Shown piece by piece: positions 1 to 7,288 of a DNA stretch of 11,705 bases (position 1 is its first letter; the number at the start of each line of letters is the position of its first letter). Source of the DNA: SZUA-87 sp041687805 (GTDB taxonomy: Bacteria; Actinomycetota; Acidimicrobiia; Acidimicrobiales; Aldehydirespiratoraceae). The DNA lies in NCBI GenBank assembly GCA_041687805.1, contig JBDNJK010000122.1, positions 1 through 11,705 on the forward strand, read 5' to 3'. The translations under genes and the position numbers were made by a program. The notes under the pieces were generated by a model, which saw nothing but the letters and a program-made list of their open reading frames with translations, did no database searches and was not told the origin of the DNA.

Positions 1-315
1 CAACCCACGAACTTCAGCAAGATGACGCACGAAATCGACCGCACGCATGTCTTCGGGAAGCAAATTTCGCTCCGGGGCATAGCCCACACGAGCACGTATC
101 AAATGACCCTGAGTCTGGGGGTTCATGTCGAGGACCTCGATAAAACCCGAAGTGGCCGGACGCAGACCCAGCACGACCGACATCAGCGTCGTCTTGCCAG
201 CACCGTTGGCCCCCACCAAGCCGGTCACACCTCTGGGTATGGTCAAATCGAGGTCGTCGAGGGCCCTTTGCTGGCCAAACTGCATCATCAATCCGCGCAC
301 GGCAATCACAGTCAC
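1..315 (-). CDS. ABC transporter ATP-binding protein, N-terminal part (runs off the window)
   Basis: The 105 codons visible encode the first part of an ABC ATPase, the cytoplasmic subunit that hydrolyses ATP to drive a transporter. The Walker A motif GANGAGKTT is at residues 35-43. It is followed by the usual Leu/Gly-rich stretch and by a Q-loop region reading GYAPERN, where Glu stands in the Gln place, as in many CcmA/NatA-type exporter ATPases. The signature motif, Walker B and H-loop lie beyond the window edge. The start is taken as the GTG at 315; a second in-frame GTG lies at 309, and the frame is closed upstream by a TGA. No clear Shine-Dalgarno sequence is seen. It lies 57 bp downstream of the serine hydrolase on the same strand, so it may be the tail of that operon. 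The substrate cannot be told from this part. Confidence 0.85.
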   Translation of the reverse strand, partial: MTVIAVRGLMMQFGQQRALDDLDLTIPRGVTGLVGANGAGKTTLMSVVLGLRPATSGFIEVLDMNPQTQGHLIRARVGYAPERNLLPEDMRAVDFVRHLAEVRGL

Positions 316-372
316 TGCGTGGAGTATTTCAGATCCACGAGCAACCGCGATGTCAGCAAGACATGATTTCAG

Positions 373-1539
373 TCACGACCCCACGGCATAGCGCAACGCG
401 GCCAGCAACCTTCGGGTCCGTGGCATCTGCCATCGGTCGCCCGGGCGGTTGAGCAAGTAACCGACCACTATGTCGGCATCCGGATCCGCGAATCCGATGG
501 AACCACCGAATCCGAAGTGACCGAACGAGGCCGGAGTGACACCGATCGGCCGCTCATCAAGGTGGAGTTGAAACCCGAGTCCATATCTCGCGGACTTGCC
601 GAGTATCAGGTCTATCCCCTCGGCCTGGGTCGATGTCGCCTCTCGCAACACGGCGCGGTCGACCGGCCCCGATGAATCGAGCAACGATGCGTAGACACGG
701 GCGACACCCTTGGCGGTGAAATGCCCATTGGTGGAGGGCACCTCGGCTTGACGCCAACCAGCCGTCTCGATCACACCCATTCCGCTCAGCGTGCGCGGAT
801 TGAAATACGCATGATGGATCATTCGCTGATGTTCGTCGTCGAATCCCCCGTTGGCATCACCCCAGCCCAACGCCGAGGCATCAACCGGGCCGTCGCCCAG
901 ATCGACTTCGCTGCAGCGCCTCAAGTCGTCGTCACTGACACCGAACCAGAGGTCGGCGTCGATCGGTTGTGCCACCCATTCTCGGAGAAGGTCACCGAAC
1001 CGGTGTGCCCCTGCCGCTCTACGAATTGGCTCACCGACCAGAAACCCGAACGTGTTGGTGTGATAGCCGTGAGCGGTGCCCGGCTCCCACCACGGCTCCG
1101 TGGCGGCCAAAGCAGAGCACATGGCGTTCCAGTCGAGCGGCAGGTCGTCCGGCACCTCGTCGCGAAGCGCCGGCAGCCCCGCTTGATGGCTCATGGCCTG
1201 CCTGAGCGTGGCGCTCGATCTCAGTTCCGGCCAGTGATTCTGCAGCGGCGTGTCGAGCTCAATGAGGCCTCGGCTCAACGCGACCAGAGCGACGGCCGAG
1301 GTGATCCCTTTGCCCACCGAATACGAGTTGACGAGGGTGTCGGGTTGCCACGGACGTGTGCGCCGACGATCCGACCAGCCACCCCACATGTCGACGACCG
1401 TGCGACCGCCGGCGATCACACACAGAGACGCTCCTAGATCACCGGGATCGTTGTCGAGCGCCGAGAAATTGTCGCGGAAGGTGTGGGCGACCAACTCCCA
1501 TCCCGCGGCAAATTCGCCCCCGACCGGTGCGTCAGCCAT
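373..1539 (-). CDS. Serine hydrolase of the beta-lactamase (class C/EstB-like) fold
   Basis: A 388-residue protein of the beta-lactamase/penicillin-binding-protein-like family (Pfam PF00144 type). Many of its members are esterases or amidases, not antibiotic-resistance enzymes. The catalytic SxxK motif is S74-V-G-K77. The second motif appears as Y159-H-T with N162 following, close to the EstB esterase pattern. The C-terminal motif region reads HFGFGGS at 341-347, in place of the KTG of true beta-lactamases. No signal peptide is seen, so it is probably cytoplasmic, which also argues against a periplasmic lactamase. Length is normal for the EstB group. The start ATG overlaps the GNAT stop by 8 bp (ATGGCTGA), indicating translational coupling. 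Its substrate is unknown; hydrolysis of a small ester or lactone is the likeliest role. Confidence 0.9.
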   Translation of the reverse strand: MADAPVGGEFAAGWELVAHTFRDNFSALDNDPGDLGASLCVIAGGRTVVDMWGGWSDRRRTRPWQPDTLVNSYSVGKGITSAVALVALSRGLIELDTPLQNHWPELRSSATLRQAMSHQAGLPALRDEVPDDLPLDWNAMCSALAATEPWWEPGTAHGYHTNTFGFLVGEPIRRAAGAHRFGDLLREWVAQPIDADLWFGVSDDDLRRCSEVDLGDGPVDASALGWGDANGGFDDEHQRMIHHAYFNPRTLSGMGVIETAGWRQAEVPSTNGHFTAKGVARVYASLLDSSGPVDRAVLREATSTQAEGIDLILGKSARYGLGFQLHLDERPIGVTPASFGHFGFGGSIGFADPDADIVVGYLLNRPGDRWQMPRTRRLLAALRYAVGS

Positions 1540-2032
1540 CGAGACGCATCTCGAGCATCACGACCCGCTTGGAACCGCCTTCGGTGTCCTGCTCCCCCAC
1601 TGACACGAAACCGTAGAGCTCATGAAACTTGAGAGACACATCGTTGCGCGGACGGATGTTGACCTCAGCCAACATCACGTCGTGATCATCGTCACGGCCG
1701 CGACCGGCGAAGGCGTCGTAGAGCGCCTGGCCAATACCTCTGCCACGGCCCTGCTCGGCCACCACAATTCGATCGACGTAGACGAAACGGGCGTAGCGCT
1801 GCGAGAACCATTCGTAGTTGGCGCTCTCATATCCCGCACCGGGACCGTGGAGACCAATCAGATAAGCAACGGCTCCGCCATCAGAGTCGGGCTTCACCAG
1901 GAAAGAGTGGGCATTTTCGGCGAACCAATCGAGGTCGCTTCTCACAAGCCTGTTGACCGCGGGTACTGCCGCGTTGTTGAGCTCGAGAATCTGGTCGAGA
2001 TCGGTGGACTCGACATCTCTGATCGATTGCAT
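1532..2032 (-). CDS. GNAT family N-acetyltransferase
   Basis: A 166-residue protein with the GNAT fold, which transfers an acetyl group from acetyl-CoA to an amine. The acetyl-CoA pyrophosphate-binding motif A is clear: a V-D-R-I-V-V strand (86-91), then Q94-G-R-G97-R-G99-I-G, the Q/R-x-x-G-x-G pattern, followed by a helix. The C-terminal motif B region contains N130, F136 and Y140-G-F, as in RimI-like members. It starts 12 bp after the stop of the Rieske-ThDP gene, with no recognisable ribosome-binding site in the gap, so translation probably depends on coupling to the upstream gene. It overlaps the following serine hydrolase by 8 bp. The acceptor substrate cannot be predicted. Confidence 0.9.
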   Translation of the reverse strand: MQSIRDVESTDLDQILELNNAAVPAVNRLVRSDLDWFAENAHSFLVKPDSDGGAVAYLIGLHGPGAGYESANYEWFSQRYARFVYVDRIVVAEQGRGRGIGQALYDAFAGRGRDDDHDVMLAEVNIRPRNDVSLKFHELYGFVSVGEQDTEGGSKRVVMLEMRLDG

Positions 2033-2044
2033 CGGGTCAGTGAA

Positions 2045-4048
2045 TCAGATGAGAAGCGCGTCGGTCACGATGTCGATCAGCGCCGGGCCCTCGAACGCCA
2101 CGGCCTCTGCAATGGCGGCATCAAGGTCGTCGATCGACTCGACCCGAATTCCCTTCGCTCCGCACAATTTTGCGAATTCGGCGAAGTCGGGATTGTGCAA
2201 GGAGGTCTGCCACACGTCGAAGTCGGCGGCGCGCTGTTCCTTGGAAATTTTGCCCAACTCGTTGTTGTCCATCATCACATGGGTGATGTTCATGCCATAT
2301 TTCACGGCAGTGGTGAGTTCCATCGCATACTGACCGAATCCGCCATCACCGGAGATCGACACGACAGGTCGGCCCGCGAAGTCAGGGTGTCGTTGGGTGG
2401 CGGCCCAGGCCCCCATGGCCGCTGGCAGAGCGAACCCGATCGAACCCAAGTAGCCCGACATCAGCACACTTTGGGAATCGACCTCGAAGTAGCGCCCAAA
2501 CGAGTAGGTGTTGTTGCCAACATCGACCGGGATGATGGCATCGGGGGGCAGCAGTCGGCTGAGTGCGTCGAACAGCGCTGCCGCGCCAATGCCCTCGGAA
2601 CGGTCGTCGCTGATTCGGCTCTGCTTCTCGGCCCGCCAGATCCGCCAGCGCTCCGCGACTTCATCGCGATGGTCGACGCACCGCAGATCGTCTGGCAGGG
2701 ATGCGGCAATGGCGGTTGCGGTGACGCCGACATGGCCTTGCACCGGCACCGTGACCGGGTGAAAGCGGCCGAGCGCCATCGGATCGAAGTCGACTTGGAC
2801 GATCGGCTTGTAGTCGGCGATGCCTGTGTGGTTCGAGAACGACACACCGAACGCAAGAATCAGATCCGACTCGTTCATCAACCAACTGGCGATCGGGGTG
2901 CCGGAGCGGCCAAGCACACCGCAACCCAACTCGTGGTGATCAGAGATGAGTCCCTTGCCCTTGAATGTGGTGACGACCGGCGCACCGATCTGCTCGGCCA
3001 ATGCCACTACCTCGGCCATGCCGGAGCGCGCCCCGTTGCCCACGATCACCAGAGGTCGCTCGGAGTTGGCAATCAGATCGACAGCTTCGGCCAGTGCTGC
3101 GGCCGGGGGCGCTATTTCTCGAGACCCCGTGCGCCCGTCGGGACTGCCCACGGCGGCGCCTTCAGGTGCGGCCATCTCCTGAACTTCATCAGGGAAGATG
3201 AGATGAGCAACGTTGCGTTCAACGATCGCCGTCTTGCAAGCCAGGCTCATCAACTCGCCGTGATTTGAACCGGCCTGCACAGTCTGTGAGTAGAGCGCGA
3301 CATCAGAGAACGCACCCGCGAGATCGGTGTCCTGGAACGCTCCCCGGCCACGCACCTTCGATGGCACCTGTCCGCTCAACGCCAGGACAGGCGCTCGGTC
3401 GGTCTTGGCGTCGTAGAGACCGGTGAGCAGATTGGTGGAGCCGGGACCCGCTATGCCGAAGCAGCCAGCGAGTCCGCCGGTGAGTTTGCCGTAGGCGGTT
3501 GCCGCGAACGCCGCCGCTCCTTCGTGGCGAATGCCGATGTAGGTGAGGTCGCCGCGTTGTTCGGCAACTCGCATCGCATCTGCGAAACCAAGGTTGGAAT
3601 GCCCGACCATGCCGAACACGTGGGTGACTCCCCAGTTCACCATTGTCTCCACCATCACATCCGACACGCTGCGAGGCCGCGCCACCTCGACAGGAAGCGC
3701 CACGTATACGCCCTCTTCGCGTTCCTCTGTTCGGTATGCGGCCGGCGCATCGGCGAACACTCCTGGCGGTCGACCGTTCTTCGGCGAATAGTCGTAGCCG
3801 TGCCATGGGCAACGCAGCCAGCCCTTCTCGATGGAACCCTCGCCAAGCGGGCCACCCTGATGTGGGCACCGATTTCCCAAGCAGCCGTAACCGTGTTCGC
3901 CGCTGGTCACGCACAAGACCTCGTGGCCGATGGTTGTGGTGATGACTCGGCCCTCGTCGAGGTCGTCAGGACCAACCAGCTTGTGCCATTCAAACTCGCC
4001 CGCGGGAAGGGCCGGTTCGGCTCCAGAAGGACTCTCGTCAGAACTCAT
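2045..4048 (-). CDS. Rieske [2Fe-2S] domain fused to a pyruvate-oxidase-like ThDP-dependent enzyme
   Basis: A 667-residue two-part protein. Residues about 20-118 are a Rieske domain of ferredoxin/dioxygenase type: C61-P-H63, 16 residues, then C80-P-W-H83, giving all four cluster ligands. Residues about 127-667 form a complete ThDP enzyme of the acetolactate synthase/pyruvate oxidase superfamily. They comprise an N-terminal pyrimidine domain with the ThDP-activating glutamate E176 (RHEGAAAF), a central domain (about 315-455), and a C-terminal pyrophosphate domain with the Mg/ThDP motif G567-D-G running to N595-N596. The segment after the double Asn, LGKISKEQR, resembles pyruvate oxidases. Family members cleave 2-oxo acids, and some pass electrons via FAD to quinone or oxygen; here the Rieske centre may be the acceptor (inference). 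The start ATG overlaps the stop of the upstream Rieske-GltS gene (ATGA), with a G-rich stretch about 9 bases upstream. No signal peptide or membrane segment is seen. The exact 2-oxo acid is unknown. Confidence 0.93.
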   Translation of the reverse strand: MSSDESPSGAEPALPAGEFEWHKLVGPDDLDEGRVITTTIGHEVLCVTSGEHGYGCLGNRCPHQGGPLGEGSIEKGWLRCPWHGYDYSPKNGRPPGVFADAPAAYRTEEREEGVYVALPVEVARPRSVSDVMVETMVNWGVTHVFGMVGHSNLGFADAMRVAEQRGDLTYIGIRHEGAAAFAATAYGKLTGGLAGCFGIAGPGSTNLLTGLYDAKTDRAPVLALSGQVPSKVRGRGAFQDTDLAGAFSDVALYSQTVQAGSNHGELMSLACKTAIVERNVAHLIFPDEVQEMAAPEGAAVGSPDGRTGSREIAPPAAALAEAVDLIANSERPLVIVGNGARSGMAEVVALAEQIGAPVVTTFKGKGLISDHHELGCGVLGRSGTPIASWLMNESDLILAFGVSFSNHTGIADYKPIVQVDFDPMALGRFHPVTVPVQGHVGVTATAIAASLPDDLRCVDHRDEVAERWRIWRAEKQSRISDDRSEGIGAAALFDALSRLLPPDAIIPVDVGNNTYSFGRYFEVDSQSVLMSGYLGSIGFALPAAMGAWAATQRHPDFAGRPVVSISGDGGFGQYAMELTTAVKYGMNITHVMMDNNELGKISKEQRAADFDVWQTSLHNPDFAEFAKLCGAKGIRVESIDDLDAAIAEAVAFEGPALIDIVTDALLI

Positions 4049-5655
4049 CGGTTGATTCCCCCGTATTGGATTCCGGTCAGGTGTGCCATCTCAAGATCGA
4101 ACGTGGTGAGATCGCGTACCTCGAAATCGGCGAGGCTGGTGTGGCCGCATGCCCTGGCCATCACCGCCATGAGTTCCACAGTTGCACCGAAGAAACGGTT
4201 GAGACGCTCGGCTGCCTCGTCGACCGGCAGGCGTGCCCTCAGCGCCGGATCCTGGGTAGCGATGCCGACCGGACAATTGTTGGAAGAACAAGCCCGCATA
4301 CCGATGCATCCGATGGCCTGCATGGCCGAGTTGGACACAGCGATCGCGTCGGCGCCCAACGCGAGGGCTTTGGCGAAGTCGGCGTGGGTGCGTAAGCCTC
4401 CGGTGACAACGAGAGTGACGTCGCCTCGCCCGCAGGCATCGAGGTGGTGGCGTGCTCGTGCCAGCGCCGGGATCGTGGGCACGGAAATGTTGTCGCGAAA
4501 CAGCACAGGTGCCGCGCCGGTTCCCCCGCCCCTGCCGTCGAGGATGACGTAGTCGACCCCGATTCGCAGTGCCGAGTCGATGTCGTCCTCGATGTGTTGA
4601 GCGGAGAGCTTCACCCCGATCGGGATGCCACCTGACTCCTCGCGTACCTCAAGGGCGACTCTTCGGAAATCGGATTCGGATGTCAGATCTGGGAACGTCG
4701 ACGGGGAGATGGCATCGGCGCCCGGTGGGAGCCCCCTCACCTCGGCGATCTTGCCTGTCACCTTGATGCCAGGAAGGTGACCGCCGGTTCCGGTCTTGGC
4801 GCCTTGGCCGAGCTTGAAGTGGAACGCTTGCACGTCACGCACCTTGTCGAGCGACCATCCGAATCGGCCGCTGGCCAGCTCATAGAAGTAGCGAGAGTTG
4901 GCTGCCTTCTCTTCAGGCAGCATCCCGCCTTCACCGGAGCAGATCCCGGTGCCAGACATCTCAGCTCCCTTGGCCAACGCCACCTTGGCCTCTTCTGACA
5001 ACGCCCCGAAACTCATATCGCTGACAAAAATCGGGATCTCGAGTTTCAGCGGTCGCTCAGCGTTGGGTCCAATGACCACGTTGGTCGACACTGGCACATC
5101 ATCGAGTTGGGGTCGACGGGCGAGTTGCGCGGTGACGAACTGGATGTCGTCCCACGTCGGTAGTTCGTCACGCGGCACACCCATCGACACAACCGGGCCG
5201 TGATGACCGAGGTATTCGAGACCTTCAGTCGCCAGACGGCGGATCAGGCCGACATGGGGCTCGGCCGCATCGCCGTGGGGGTCCTGATATCGGCCTTGAT
5301 AGGCGTCACGATCGAACGGCTGCGGATTCTCCTTGGTCCATGAACGGATCTCGTCGGCATCGACGAACAATTCATCTCCATCGAGCCAAGAGGCGAACTT
5401 GTGGAGGCGTTCGTTGTTGTCGTAGCTCGAAACTCCGGTTTGGTAGACGTAATCCCAGCCGTGCAACCCGCAGATCAGGTTGTCGCCTTCGACATGGCCA
5501 TCTGACATGAGTGCGCCGCGATGCAGGCAGCGCCCGTAGAGCACCGAGTGATTGTCGTCGAATCGCACGATCACAAGATCGACGTCATCAACGGTCAAAC
5601 CTGTCGGAGTTCTGTCTGCCACCTCAGACCAGTTGGCAATCTTCACCGGCTGCAT
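4045..5655 (-). CDS. Rieske [2Fe-2S] domain fused to a glutamate-synthase-like FMN/[3Fe-4S] enzyme
   Basis: A 536-residue two-part protein. The N-terminal Rieske domain (about 1-100) has C43-L-H45, 16 residues, and C62-G-L-H65. The rest (about 150-536) is the FMN-binding synthase domain of GltS (Pfam PF01645 type). Its hallmarks are GEGG at 241-244, FKLGQGAKTGTGG at 280-292, K349 in GVKLSAQ, the flavin-phosphate loop DGRGGGTGAAP at 373-383, and the [3Fe-4S] ligands C450-x5-C456-x4-C461. In true glutamate synthase this domain reduces 2-iminoglutarate made from 2-oxoglutarate and ammonia. Here the glutaminase domain and the NADPH/FAD subunit are both absent, so ammonia or another amine may be used directly, with electrons entering through the Rieske cluster (inference). 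The start has GAGGAG four bases upstream. The stop overlaps the start of the Rieske-ThDP gene by ATGA, so the two are translationally coupled. The related MgsC N-methylglutamate synthase subunit shows that this fold can use other amines. Confidence 0.93.
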   Translation of the reverse strand: MQPVKIANWSEVADRTPTGLTVDDVDLVIVRFDDNHSVLYGRCLHRGALMSDGHVEGDNLICGLHGWDYVYQTGVSSYDNNERLHKFASWLDGDELFVDADEIRSWTKENPQPFDRDAYQGRYQDPHGDAAEPHVGLIRRLATEGLEYLGHHGPVVSMGVPRDELPTWDDIQFVTAQLARRPQLDDVPVSTNVVIGPNAERPLKLEIPIFVSDMSFGALSEEAKVALAKGAEMSGTGICSGEGGMLPEEKAANSRYFYELASGRFGWSLDKVRDVQAFHFKLGQGAKTGTGGHLPGIKVTGKIAEVRGLPPGADAISPSTFPDLTSESDFRRVALEVREESGGIPIGVKLSAQHIEDDIDSALRIGVDYVILDGRGGGTGAAPVLFRDNISVPTIPALARARHHLDACGRGDVTLVVTGGLRTHADFAKALALGADAIAVSNSAMQAIGCIGMRACSSNNCPVGIATQDPALRARLPVDEAAERLNRFFGATVELMAVMARACGHTSLADFEVRDLTTFDLEMAHLTGIQYGGINR

Positions 5656-5695
5656 GGCGCTCCTCGATCAACTGCGTGGCAAACCCTCAGGCACC

Positions 5696-5719
5696 ATAGG
5701 GGCGTCCGCACCCCCCTAT
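5696..5719 (-). other. Intergenic hairpin across the acyl-CoA synthetase stop codon
   Basis: A perfect 7-bp inverted repeat, ATAGGGG at 5696-5702 and CCCCTAT at 5713-5719, with a 10-base loop. It covers the TAG stop (5716-5718) of the acyl-CoA synthetase and lies about 40 bases before the start of the Rieske-GltS gene. No U-run follows in the transcript, so it is not a standard intrinsic terminator. It may lower read-through or act as a processing or stability element between the first gene and the Rieske pair. The structure is seen; the function is inferred. Confidence 0.4.
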
Positions 5720-7251
5720 TCGCCGAACTGATCTCTCAGCTCAAATTTGAGGACCTTGCCCGATGACGTGCGCGGCAATTCGTCGATGATGTGAAGCCTG
5801 GTTGGCAGCTTGAATTTGGCCAGGCGTTCGCCACCCCATTCACGGAGATCCTCCAGCGCCAACGACTCGCCCGCGGTGCACACGACCACGGCGGTGACCG
5901 CCTCGCCCCACCTTTCGTCCGGCAGGCCGATGACGGCCACATCAGCGATACTCGGATGTTGGAACAACGCCGATTCGACCTCGGCCGGGTAGACGTTCTC
6001 ACCGCCGCTGATCACCATGTCCTTGAGTCGGTCGACTACAAACATGAAGCCTTCGTCATCGAGGTAACCGATGTCGCCGGAATGGAACCAGCCGTCGGAA
6101 TCGATGGCTGCGGCGGTGGCTTCGGGACGGTTCCAGTAGCCCTTCATCACACTGGGGCCCTTGACACAAATCTCGCCACGTTCACCTGTCGGAGACGGAT
6201 TGCCGTCTTCGTCGAGCACCGCCAAATCTGTATAGAGCGGAGCGAACCCGGCCGAGCCAACCTTCTCAAGGGCGTACTCGGGAAGCAGGAAGCTTGCCAT
6301 CGGTGCGGTCTCGGTGAGGCCGTATCCCTGAGCGAACGGCACGCCCTTCGCCAGGTAGGTGCGAGTGAGCGGTTCAGGAACCGGAGCGCCACCGACCACC
6401 ACAACTCCCAGCGATGTGAGATCGATTTCTGCGAAGTCAGGGTGCTGGCTCATGAACAAAAACATGGCCGGCACACCGAACATGTTGGTTACTTGATGGT
6501 CGGCTATGGCATGAAGCGCCGCGCCGGGATCGAATGCCCGGTGCAGGACAACTTCGCCACCCTTTTGCCACGTGACAATGGTGGTGACGTTGAGCCCACC
6601 GATGTGGAAGATCGGCGCCACGACCAGAGCTATTTCCTGGCTTCCAAGATTGATGGCATGGAGGGCGTTGATGTTGTTCCACGCAATGTTGCCGTGGGTG
6701 AGCATGGCGCCCTTGGGGAGCCCGGTCGTGCCCGACGTGTACATGATCATGGCGACATCGTCGGGCGTCACTTCCACGCCTTCGGTGATCGGGTCGGTTG
6801 CGGCGATGAGGTCATCCATGACCTCCCAACCTTCGCCGGCCGACTCCGACGAAATGAAGCGGGTCACCGGGATCTCGTCACGTACGCCATCGATCACTGG
6901 CCGATGCTGATCGTCGGCGACCATCACGACGCATCCTGCATCTGAGGCGATGAACGCCAATTCGGGACCGGTCAGACGAAAGTTGATCGGTACGAAAATC
7001 GCCCCGATCCGCCCGCACGCGAACATCGACACACAGAAGTTGGGGTGGTTCAAGCCCAGATATCCCACACGGTCACCCTCCCCAACTCCACCTGCCAACA
7101 ACACCGACGCAAAGCGATCGATACGGTCGATGAACTCGGCGTATGTCCAGGTTTGTCCCTCGAAAGTGAGAGCCTTTCGCTTCGGGGTGAGCCGAGACCG
7201 CTTGGCGATCATCGATCCCATACCAGTGTCAACGTAGTTGTGCTCAATCAT
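5716..7251 (-). CDS. Acyl-CoA synthetase (AMP-forming, FadD-like)
   Basis: A 511-residue member of the ANL superfamily that activates a carboxylic acid with ATP to an acyl-adenylate and then an acyl-CoA thioester. The phosphate-binding loop is Y171-T-S-G-T-T-G-L-P-K180-G. The adenine/acid-binding motif is G309-Y-G-L-T-E314. The hinge-side motif S391-G-D393 and D407-R-L-K-D precede the small C-terminal domain, which ends with the catalytic lysine K499 in RTSSGK. Length is normal for a medium/long-chain or aryl acyl-CoA ligase; the substrate cannot be fixed. ATG 7251 is preferred over M11 or M14 because it sits directly after a good promoter, with no Shine-Dalgarno sequence, as expected for a leaderless message. 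It is divergent from the dehalogenase (64 bp apart) and heads the possible Rieske operon. It could act on the acid made by the dehalogenase/SDR/ALDH route. Confidence 0.95.
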   Translation of the reverse strand: MIEHNYVDTGMGSMIAKRSRLTPKRKALTFEGQTWTYAEFIDRIDRFASVLLAGGVGEGDRVGYLGLNHPNFCVSMFACGRIGAIFVPINFRLTGPELAFIASDAGCVVMVADDQHRPVIDGVRDEIPVTRFISSESAGEGWEVMDDLIAATDPITEGVEVTPDDVAMIMYTSGTTGLPKGAMLTHGNIAWNNINALHAINLGSQEIALVVAPIFHIGGLNVTTIVTWQKGGEVVLHRAFDPGAALHAIADHQVTNMFGVPAMFLFMSQHPDFAEIDLTSLGVVVVGGAPVPEPLTRTYLAKGVPFAQGYGLTETAPMASFLLPEYALEKVGSAGFAPLYTDLAVLDEDGNPSPTGERGEICVKGPSVMKGYWNRPEATAAAIDSDGWFHSGDIGYLDDEGFMFVVDRLKDMVISGGENVYPAEVESALFQHPSIADVAVIGLPDERWGEAVTAVVVCTAGESLALEDLREWGGERLAKFKLPTRLHIIDELPRTSSGKVLKFELRDQFGE

Positions 7252-7259
7252 GGTCGGAG

Positions 7260-7288
7260 AGTATGTCCGAGTTTGGACGCTTGCTCAA
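7260..7288 (-). promoter_or_regulatory. Sigma70-type promoter for the acyl-CoA synthetase, leaderless
   Basis: Read on the minus strand: a -35 box TTGAGC (7288-7283), a 17-base spacer (7282-7266) and a -10 box CATACT (7265-7260). The start codon lies at 7251-7249, eight bases after the -10 box, so transcription would begin at or within a few bases of the ATG, giving a leaderless mRNA. This fits the absence of a Shine-Dalgarno sequence. The boxes are read by eye and no transcript data are available. Confidence 0.55.
7265..7278. promoter_or_regulatory. Possible operator inside the promoter spacer
   Basis: An imperfect 14-base palindrome with arms GTCC (7265-7268) and GGAC (7275-7278) overlaps the -10/spacer part of the acyl-CoA synthetase promoter. 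A second, perfect 8-base palindrome, TCAATTGA, lies at 7285-7292 over its -35 box. Either could bind a dimeric regulator acting on both divergent genes. No regulator gene is present in the window, and short palindromes occur by chance, so the call is weak. Confidence 0.25.

Noticed and set aside
373..1539. True class C beta-lactamase (antibiotic resistance)
   Set aside because: There is no signal peptide, the third motif is HFGFGGS instead of KTG, and the YxN motif is shifted; an esterase/amidase of the same fold is more likely.
1622..3268. A 548-codon open frame on the plus strand
   Set aside because: It lies wholly antisense to the GNAT and Rieske-ThDP genes, which have full family motifs. 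Its translation shows no domain, and long antisense frames are usual when third positions are G/C-rich.
3524..4552. A 342-codon open frame on the plus strand spanning two minus-strand genes
   Set aside because: It crosses the ATGA junction of the two Rieske genes on the opposite strand and has no recognisable domain.
5791..6945. A 384-codon open frame on the plus strand
   Set aside because: It is antisense to the acyl-CoA synthetase, whose ATP loop, GYGLTE block and catalytic lysine are intact; the plus-strand product is compositionally odd and shows no motif.
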